This document shows, piece by piece, positions 56,462 to 64,000 of a stretch of 64,000 nt of DNA (its first letter is position 1; each line of letters opens with the position of its first letter). The DNA comes from Henckelia pumila. Taxonomy: Eukaryota > Streptophyta > Magnoliopsida > Lamiales > Gesneriaceae. A program made the translations under genes and the position numbers. The notes below the pieces were generated by a model. That model searched no databases. It had not been told where the DNA came from and saw only the letters and a list, made by a program, of their open reading frames with translations. Location: the NCBI RefSeq assembly GCF_033568475.1, contig NC_133120.1:57213499-57277498 (forward strand). The letters run 5' to 3'.

Positions 56462-58658
56462 ATGAATCAAGTTGTCATTGACAATGAAGACGATACCGAC
56501 AGAAACCCACCTCCACGGGCAGTTGGCACAGGTCCAGAATCAAATAATCCAAGTCAGCAAGATTGGCGAGCTGAACAAGACCAGATAGATAGAAGCAGAA
56601 GAAAGTTGATGTCGAAGGTAGAGATAAACAATTTACCTTATAATTTAAGGAGGGAAAAATAAAGCTTTATCAATAGTTTGTAAGGCTACAATGATGAAGA
56701 ATATGTATCTTGCAAGACCTAGCAATTTATTGACGCATGTTAACTGTTAAGCTGGTCAAGAAGGCTGTTGCGCAGTCCGAAAGATTCCAAGGATGCTTCT
56801 GATATGTTTACGACAGCAACTGTGAGAAATTGATAAAATTGAAGGTCTACGACTACCAGCAGTTCTTAGTATTTAGAATTTGGATGTTTGTCATAGAATT
56901 ATTAGTTATATGTGAATGAGATATATTCCGATATTAATAATCAATTTTTCCATTGATAATGGTAATGGTTAGCTGACTGTCATGACCAGGTAACCAGCCC
57001 AATGGAGATCACATTGTCAAACCGATTATTTCTCTTCGAGCTTTTTATGTGGTCCTGTAATGGGAAAAGAAAAACCAGATTTCCTATCCTTTTGCTCAGT
57101 GAAATCTTAAAAAATTTTCTAGTGACAATTCTATTGAAGTTTGAAAAACCAAATGCAAAAGTACTTTTTCTTGGTATAAATGTGCTCAATAAAAAGAACC
57201 TAATAATGGAGATGGCGTTAATGATTAACAAACATGAACTGAAGTGCTTGTTTGTGGCTTTGCAGTTTCGCTTGGTGAACCTTTCTACCTCACTTGTGCT
57301 AGCATACCAAAGCTTTGGGGTGGTTTATGGGGATCTGAGCACTTCACCACTATATGTGTACAGAAGCATATTTATTGGGAAGTTACATGATTATCAGAAT
57401 CCTGATACAATATTTGGTGCATTCTCATTAATCTTTTGGACTTTAACACTCATTCCGTTGCTCAAATATGTAATGGTCGTACTAAATGCTGATGACAATG
57501 GTGAAGGTGCAACAACCATTCTCAATTCGATGATTACTGATCCAAATTTTCTGTCATAATTGACCTAACTATACATTCATTTTAGGTGGGACATTTGCTC
57601 TGTACTCATTGCTTTGTAGACATGGAAAGCTTGGCTTACTGCCTAATCAACAAGCAGCAGATGAGGAACTTTCAGCTTACAAGTATGGTCCTCTGGGACA
57701 GTCTTCAACATCATTAATATTAAAGAGATTTCTTGAGAAGCACAAAAACCTTAGGACTGGACTGCTGGTTGTAGTGTTACTGGGTGCTGGCATGGTAATA
57801 GGTGATGGTGTAATTACACCTGCAATGTCAGGTATTGTTGAAATAAGACGTAGTCATGATTTTATGTTGTTAGATCCATTATTAGTAGCTTCAATTCATG
57901 TTGTAAGATCACCTTGAGTGGCTTTTATCCATCTTTTTGTTACAGTTAGGCACACATGTTCAACTTTGCCCTCAAGTACAAAGAATTGCATATGAGTATA
58001 TTTAGTCGTCCTTCAAACTAAGCAATTAGTGGCTTGATTCTGATAAAAATAAAAATGAACTATTGTTTGATAGCACAGTAACAGTGTCAGTCGCAAGGTG
58101 ACCAGTTTTTAGCCCACCACCATCCAGTGTTAATAAATTAGTTCATTAGCAACATACATAAATCGTCGTGATTACATTCGCATTTTCTGGTCTCACCTTG
58201 AAACCTAATTCAGTTAGCCCAACTAATTTCCTTGATATAAACATTTTATTGCAGTACTATCATCATTATCAGCTCTAAAAAGAGCTGATACACGGCTGGA
58301 CCAGGGTATGCATTATTCTACTATTTTTCCTCCTGGCTTTGCTAAAGTTCTAATATCTTGCTTGAGTTACACATGAATATGGAATTTTTATATGCAGGTG
58401 AAATACTTTTAATTTCTTGTGTTGTTCTGATTGGCCTATTTGCTCTACAACATTGTGGTACACATAAGGTCGGTTTTCTGTTTGCACCAGTAGTTATTCT
58501 CTGGCTGCTATCAATTTTCGGTATTGGGCTGTATAATACAATACACTGGAACCCAAAAATTGTGCTTGCTCTTTCTCCACATTATATTGTCAGATTCTTT
58601 GGTCAAACCGGTAGAGATGGGTTCATGTCACTTGGGGGAGTCCTCCTCGCAATAACAG
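56462..58658 (+). CDS. KUP/HAK/KT potassium transporter, exons 1-5 (incomplete 3')
   Basis: A plasma-membrane-type K+ uptake carrier of the KUP/HAK/KT family. Exons are 56462-56617, 57266-57506, 57586-57831, 58255-58305 and 58398-58658. All introns are GT-AG and every phase fits, giving 318 codons. The first 52 residues are a hydrophilic N-terminus. Exon 2 begins the membrane core with [20 protein letters not shown] (family signature) and [20 protein letters not shown]. Exon 3 has [15 protein letters not shown] and [16 protein letters not shown]. Exon 5 has [18 protein letters not shown] and [13 protein letters not shown]. Family members are about 700-850 residues, so more than half is missing. 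The next exon, expected to read TEAMFADLGHF, is not seen before 64000. The gene is either truncated or has a very long transposon-filled intron. No stop or frameshift occurs in the exons seen. The exon 1 assignment is less sure than the others. Confidence 0.9.
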
Positions 58659-59150
58659 GTAAATAGAATCTTAATTTTTTGCTTTCTTTCTAAGAAGTCA
58701 TAAATAGATGCCTGCATGTGAAATTGCTTGAGTTTTGAATTTAGCGGCTCTCTTCTGTGGTGATCGATGGATTAATTCTACACCTCTATTCAATTTAGAT
58801 ATAGTTATTATTAGTTTAAGTTAGATAACTGAATTAAGAAAATATTAAACTACAAGCAATAATTGAATAAAGAAAATAATATAACAAGTTTTCAATGGCT
58901 TTTACTAAATAATCTAATGTGAAACATTAAATTAACTAGCATGTAAATCTGTGATTCACTTGGTGAAACATGACACATGATTTGAACTTGAGAAACTGAT
59001 TTCAACATATAACTGAAATTCTTTTTATAAATTATTAATTTAAAAATCAAGAATTTGTTCTATTGTATTTGAGTTTATCTTTAGCAATAGAGTTTCTTAG
59101 GACTCTTGTATTTATAAGGCACTTATTTGGAATAAAAGACCAATATGAAT
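58659..59150. other. AT-rich sequence after exon 5
   Basis: Begins with the donor GTAAAT of the exon 5 intron. No exon, repeat boundary or other feature recognised. Confidence 0.5.
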
Positions 59151-59154
59151 TTTT

Positions 59155-59600
59155 CTAAAACAAAGGTGTGCATAAAGAGATTGAGAAGTTCAATAATGAT
59201 CGCCAGACAAGAAAGAAAAATGACTCAAAAGGGGAGGTGGTCCGGCAAGAAAGGTTTGTTATGGGGCCTTTTCTGGTTTTACATCGGCAGTTTGAGTTGT
59301 TCATAAGATGTACCAAGAAGATAACACAGTCAATGAACGAAGGCAACGAGAACTGAATACACAGTTAGAAAAGATATCTTAAACATCTCTAAGTTGCAAA
59401 CTGAGACGAAGGAAAGCAACAGTAGTAATTGAGGGGCCTCTGAACCAGCAATATCCGGACAATCTTGGAGTTGATGTGGAGATGGGCATTCCTACCTGAA
59501 CACGAAGTTGGATTTCGTCCATTATGACGGGCAGTTGGATCCACTGGGATGGCTAAATTGGTGTGAGTTTTCCTTTTAAAACCTACACACACCTAAAACA
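59155..59600 (+). pseudogene. Gypsy gag fragment, N-terminal part
   Basis: Plus-strand translation near 59505-59570 reads KLDFVHYDGQLDPLGWLNWCE, the conserved start of a Gypsy capsid (LDFPxYDGxxDPLxWLNxCE). Upstream in another frame is a coiled, charged stretch with stops. The following part of gag (NKLGELSKLCQTGTVEDYQ) turns up at 63566, so one gag appears split by about 4 kb of later insertions. Confidence 0.6.
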
Positions 59601-59819
59601 AGTTTGGTTGGCTTTTGTTTTGGATAGTGTTATGAGACGGGTAATGAGTTTGGTGGAAATTGAGGCTCGTTTTAGGAGTGAATCTCACTAGCTAATTGTC
59701 TGATTCTATGCTCATCAAAGAGAAAAATCACAATCTCTTGCAATATTTTTTTGGGTTGGACTCAAGCTGTTATTAAATTGCAAATTTTCCATTACACATC
59801 AAAATAGTTCCTTCAGTGT

Positions 59820-60560
59820 CACTTCCGCTTGGGGAATCCAGTTTGTTCTCAAACTCAAAAGAGGCTGGAGTCCTTTTAAAATTGATAGCCAAGATTATAT
59901 CCCTTGGCTTTGAACTTTCCATGTGTGAATCTTCTGTAGTGATTTATTTGGATTCCATCGGGCCAAGCATTTTTTGCCCATTATATCACCTCCCCTGGCG
60001 AATTGTGTTTGTTCACAAACCCCCGGAAGAGGGATATTGTGATGACAAGCTGGAGGCACTTGGATTTATTTAAGGATATATGTTTTTGTTGGAGCAATTC
60101 CAAGATTAAACAAAAGGATGCATTGGTATTTCAAAGTTAGAACACCAGTTACTTTCATTCCCATTTGAGGAACCATGTTCACCCTCAAACCCTTTCTTGG
60201 TTTGCTCCGGTATTGTTGGTGTTGAAAAATATCCACGCCAAGCCATCCCAATGGTTTCAATTGGTTGTCTTACCGGGACAAATTGAGCTTCCGAATTTTT
60301 AGGTACATAGGAATGACCATCATTGCTGCCATTCTATCCTCTGAAACCCTTGTCAGTGGTGCCTTATTGATTGCTGCTATCTTTTCCTTTATCTCGTTCT
60401 TTCAAGCACATAGTTGACCATTTGGATATATCCTCCAACTAATCATGAAGTGCTTGTTTTCGTTTGTCAGCGGATGCCTTGTCCTCTTGATACATTTTCA
60501 CGAAGGCCTTGAAATGTTGCCGAAATATGTGGAAATCCGTGACACCTGTCTGGTACCAAT
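59820..60560 (-). pseudogene. Degenerate Gypsy-like leader and gag remnant
   Basis: On the minus strand GGTACCAGACAGGTGTC at about 60540-60556 resembles a primer-binding site, followed by HIFRQHFKAFVKMYQEDKA and a degenerate coiled region with stops. Sequence around 59885-59990 recurs in diverged form at 61232-61345 (blocks TTTGAACTTTCCATGTGTGA / CTTGAACTTCCCATGTGTGA). Family assignment is tentative. Confidence 0.4.
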
Positions 60561-60749
60561 ATGTTATGGCCCTGATTTTTGGTTCACATTGTTGGGTGGT
60601 TATTGGGTTCATTAGTGGAAACTAAGGATTGTTTTTGTAGAGAACATCACTATCTCGTAGAATGTTCAAGTCTTGTTAAAGAGAACCTGAAGATCTCTTG
60701 CATCCTTTTTTTTTATGAACTTAAGTTGTTTTATTCCAAATCATCCTTA

Positions 60750-61172
60750 TGGTGGTTAGCGTTGTAGGATTTGGGATTGTCATGGGTGACCCCGAAGACT
60801 ACGAAGGAATTGTTCGCAGCAGATTTGGGGAGCAATCTGGGCAAAAGGGGGAGAATTCTTTGGGCAGCCATAACTCATTGTATTTGCTGGTTCGTTTGGC
60901 TAGAAAGAAATAGGAGGATTTTTGAGGAAGAAGAGGCTCCGAGGGAAGAGATTTGGGATAAAATTAAGTTGAGAGTAGCAGCTTGGTTACATAATTCACC
61001 TCTCTTGGAATCGTTCTCAGTTTCAGAGTTGTATAGGGATTGGAGTTTGGTTTTCATATAGTACTTTCCTAGATCTTGTATAGTGAATTTAGTGGACCAC
61101 TGTTCCATCTTCCTATGTAACTATTACTAAGTTTTAATATTATATTTGTTTCTTATCAAAAAAAAAAAAATC
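60750..61172 (+). mobile_element. LINE 3' end with poly-A tail
   Basis: The frame from 60771 reads LSWVTPKTTKELF, ICWFVWLERNRRIFEEEEAP and WDKIKLRVAAWL, then stops at 61059-61061. This is the C-terminal zf-RVT region of plant L1-type LINE ORF2. About 95 bp of 3' UTR and a run of 13 A (about 61159-61171) follow. The RT and endonuclease are missing, the usual 5' truncation. The target duplication was not identified and the 5' end is uncertain. Confidence 0.8.
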
Positions 61173-61419
61173 TTGATAATTAAGTCACATAAGAATCTAA
61201 CTAACAAGGTGATAGGAGTCTAGAGTCCTACGGAAATTGATAATTAAGATTCTATCATGGCCTTGAACTTCCCATGTGTGAATCTTCTGTGGGTGATTTC
61301 TTTGGATTGTGTTAAGTCAACGTTTTTTGGCCCATCACAGCTTCTTTCAACCTTGAAGCAAACGGATAGTTGTGCTTTTGGAAATTGGATGTAACTGACC
61401 CAGAATGCAGTGGAAAATG
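61173..61419. other. Short spacer with a diverged repeat
   Basis: Contains a diverged copy (about 61232-61345) of the Gypsy-like sequence at 59885-59990. It ends with AAATG (61415-61419), the left target duplication of the next element. No gene. Confidence 0.5.
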
Positions 61420-63320
61420 TAAAGAGGAATACTCTTTTTTATTCAAGCTATATCTTTTGATACACGAGTACACGCATATATACAACTCTAATAATCTAAT
61501 AAAATAAAATCTATCTATTCTAGGAAGAAAATAAATATATTCTAGGAAAGATTACAAATGACTAATTACATATTATATTTCTAAACATAAAGACAAATTA
61601 TTAGGAGCAATTCTGGAAGAATCTAATCCAATCTTTTGAATTTCTCAACACTCCCCCTCAAGCTGGTTGGTAAAGATCCGTCATTCCCAGCTTGTCTAAA
61701 ATATTCTAGAATGTAGGATTAGAGAGTCCCTTAGTGAAGATATCTGTAAGTTGGCCACCTTTTGGAACACAAGGAGTACAAATTAGTCCACTGTCAAGTT
61801 TCTCCTTTATGAAATGTCTATCCACTGTCAAGATATTCTTGAGTTGTTTTAGTGATGGATAATAAATTTACAGAAAGTTTGGGGACATGTAACACGTCTT
61901 TAAGAGTGAATGAAGAAGAAAGAACCACCGTTCCTTGACTAGCAACTGTGATTAATGAACCATCAACTACTTTGATTTTTCTATTGCTAGAACATGGCTG
62001 ATAGGTGGTGAAACAACTTGCAGAAATGTGCCATGTGATCTGTTGCACCCGAGTCAATGACCCAGGTGACAGTATTGCATTTGTTTGAGGCACTAAAGGC
62101 ACAAGAATTTTGGATTTTACCATTCTGAGCAAGATAGCATGATCCAGAAGGCTTCTCAAGTGTGTTGAGGAAGTTTCTTAGCCTTTCAATTTCCTCTGTG
62201 TTGAACCCTCCATTCTCAGTAATTTGTTGATCACGAACTAGTCCTTCCATATTAGTGTGATGTGCTTGGCCTTTTACTTGATTTCCTCTATATCCTCCAC
62301 CTTGGCTCATTGATGGGGGTTTTCCATGAAGTTTCCAGCAATTTTCGTTTGTGCCCCTTTTTTTTGCAATAATTGCACCACAGTGTTCATTTTTCTTTGC
62401 TTCAGCAACATTTAGGGTTTCACTTGGAGTTTTCTTTTCTGTGATCATCATAGCAGACCCTTGTGGATTGGAACTTGGCATTTCTAACATCACAATCCTC
62501 CTTCCTTCTTCTGCCCTTATGAGAGAGAAGGCTTCATTGAGCGATGGCAGTGCATCCCTTCCAAGGATTTGGACTCTAACTTGGTCAAATTCCATGTTAA
62601 GTCCTGCAAAAAAACTCAAAATTCTCTCTTTCCACATATTGTTTAAGAGTTACAGCATCCTCGCTGCATATATGGTCCACACACCTCTGGTGTCATCGAA
62701 TTCCAAAGCCATGACATAATCATAGAGTCTTCTTCTTCCCAAACAATGAACTTGGGATCCTTAGGGTTTGGAGACTCGCCTAACAAGTGGCTAATCTTCC
62801 CCTTGCCTTTCAGAAATGTCTTCACAATTTGAGACCATTTCATGTAATTTCTCTCATCCAGTCTGTACGAGACTTGTACATTTTGAAACTCCCCAAAAGT
62901 TTGATTGCTTTGATTTTCAGAGTTAACAGCAACGGTTTCTTTGCGTATAGTTTCAAATGTTTCAGACATGATGAAGATAGATAAAAAATGTATGAAGGAA
63001 ATTGAAGGGACGGCTGATATTGTTTAGGCAGTGAGCAGATCAGAAAAAAGTTTGTAGGAACCCTAACCTGTCTTTGGTACCATAAAGAGTAATACTCTTT
63101 TTTATTTCTCACGCTATATCTTTTGATACACAAGTACACGCATATATACAACTCTAATAATCTATCCTAGGAATAATATAAAATCTATTCTAGGAAGGAA
63201 ATAAATATATTCTAGGAAAGATTACAGATGACTAATTACATATTATATTTCTAAACATAAAGACAAATTATTAGGAGCAATTCTGGAAGAATCTAATCCA
63301 ATCTTTTGAATTTCTCAACA
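61420..63320 (-). mobile_element. Copia deletion derivative (gag-protease only)
   Basis: A 1.9-kb minus-strand element. Short LTRs lie at 61420-61650 (3') and 63083-63320 (5'), with AAATG at 61415-61419 and 63321-63325. A primer-binding-like TGGTACCAAAGACAGG (complement at about 63067-63082) follows the 5' LTR. The purine tract GAGGGGGAG (complement at 61651-61660) precedes the 3' LTR. The coding region jumps from protease to the last residues of RNase H, so integrase and RT are absent. Confidence 0.88.
61651..62969 (-). pseudogene. Copia gag-protease fused to RNase H tail by deletion
   Basis: Gag starts at 62969 (MSETFETIRKETVAVN) with YRLDERNYMKWSQIVKTFLK and a stop or frameshift near 62640. 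It continues with FFAGLNMEFDQVRVQILGRD, a cysteine-poor linker and the protease WVIDSGATDHM (D-S-G). A further frame break lies near 61990-62000, then TLKDVLHVPKLSVNLLSI, the pre-integrase segment. At about 61842 the sequence jumps to ILTVDRHFIKEKLDSG and GGQLTDIFTKGLSNPTF, the end of a Copia RNase H. A stretch of roughly 850-900 codons usual for Copia is therefore missing. Confidence 0.88.
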
Positions 63321-63325
63321 AAATG

Positions 63326-63667
63326 TTCAATACTCAATGCATCTTGCGCTTTGGCCATTGTATATATACACAGCAATAAATTAGGGGAGCTGGAATGCCA
63401 GACCATAGTTAAGAGCTCGTTATCGATTTGGGTAGTTAGTTGTATCTATTAGGAGGTTCTAGCCTAACCCCACTTCCTCAATTTGTTTTTGTTATATTAT
63501 ATGAACCGGTAGTGATATTCCGAACCCCCCTCCCATGACCAATTTTTTTCTCTAGAAAAAAGAATAAATTAGGAGAGCTGTCCAAATTGTGCCAAACTGG
63601 AACAGTGGAGGACTACCAAAGGCGATTTGAGCAATAACAGCAAGGGCAAGTAAATTGTTCACTGTGT
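63326..63667 (+). pseudogene. Gypsy gag fragment, C-terminal part
   Basis: At about 63566-63640 the plus strand reads NKLGELSKLCQTGTVEDYQ and RRFEQ, the conserved second half of a Gypsy capsid. A diverged duplicate of AATAAATTAGGGGAGCTG occurs at about 63374. It appears to continue the gag begun near 59508. Confidence 0.65.
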
Positions 63668-64000
63668 TGATGATCGGTTAACTCGTGCCCGGAAACGCAG
63701 CGGAAATATTAAAAATTTTTAACAAAAGAGATCCGAGCACTTGTGTAGCATTCAAAATCAAACAACCATAGGGTGTTTAGAAGTTTTACCTATCAATCTC
63801 AAAGATTGATTTATGGCTTCAACCAAGTTGATAAACAACTAGGCTCTTGAAGTGGTAGATACTATCTACAAGCTTCCAAAAGCACACCTTGGTCAAAATG
63901 GATTCAACACTTCAAGCCTTCGAATTAGGTCCACGACTAGACGATCTAGATCCGCTCTAAATATGCACTAGAATATTTAGAGAATTTTGCATTGAGATTT
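63668..64000 (-). mobile_element. Copia LTR, reverse copy (runs past the window)
   Basis: The reverse complement matches the 3' part of the LTR at 36558-38739, including ATCAATCTTTGAGATTGATA and the CGTGGACCTAAT block, ending GGTTAACCGATCATCA near 63668. No primer-binding site follows on the minus strand, so this is a 3' LTR or a solo LTR. The rest lies outside the window. Confidence 0.85.

Noticed and set aside
57002..57559. A 185-codon frame read as one transporter exon
   Set aside because: Its first 88 codons are intronic and lack family similarity; the acceptor at 57265 and donor at 57507 give correct phases with the neighbouring exons.

Overview
The window is plant nuclear DNA, almost certainly from a eudicot angiosperm. 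It is AT-rich, and most of it is LTR retrotransposons with plant-type primer-binding sites (TGGTATCAGAGC, complementary to initiator tRNA-Met). It also holds an intron-containing potassium-transporter gene, a plant pentatricopeptide-repeat fragment, Stowaway-like and hAT-like elements and a LINE tail. I cannot name the species from the sequence. Features were read by eye; no database search was run.

Layout. 1-15.3 kb: the end of a Copia LTR, a degenerate Gypsy gag-protease block, a PPR gene fragment, then a complete and apparently intact Copia element (3731-13432, target duplication GTTAT). Beyond it lie the 3' tail and LTR (13865-15265) of a Gypsy element that may be the same one that holds the gag-protease block and the PPR fragment. 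15.3-23.7 kb: pieces of Gypsy integrase and RT, and a truncated minus-strand Gypsy element whose LTR is split by a solo LTR (21892-23452). 24.1-44.9 kb: one degenerate Tekay-like Gypsy element with target duplication TTTAT. Its 5' LTR is split by a 1.76-kb solo LTR. Its RT gene is split by an 11.4-kb minus-strand element with no visible coding capacity (29197-40640), one LTR of which holds two further nested solo LTRs (35815-36554 and 36558-38739).

44.9-55.1 kb: LTR-like and AT-rich repeats around a non-autonomous LTR element (47788-54129, TSD GGTAT). This element carries an 824-bp hAT-like element in its 5' LTR, a Stowaway-like MITE, and three antisense copies of an unrecognised protein segment. 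55.7-58.7 kb: the only convincing host gene, the first five coding exons of a KUP/HAK/KT potassium transporter with all splice phases consistent. The rest of the gene is not seen before the window ends. 58.7-64 kb: remnants of Gypsy gag, a LINE 3' end with a poly-A tail, a 1.9-kb Copia deletion derivative (61420-63320) and the edge of a second Copia LTR family.

The most notable patterns are regulatory-looking. Short palindromes and direct repeats are arrayed near the TATA box of several LTRs. GCTCG hairpin pairs occur in three different LTR families. Two LTRs of one family share their ends but carry different arrays. The intact Copia leader holds three further repeat arrays. Other points are a fold-back duplication inside an RT gene, the possible PPR capture, and the antisense protein segments.
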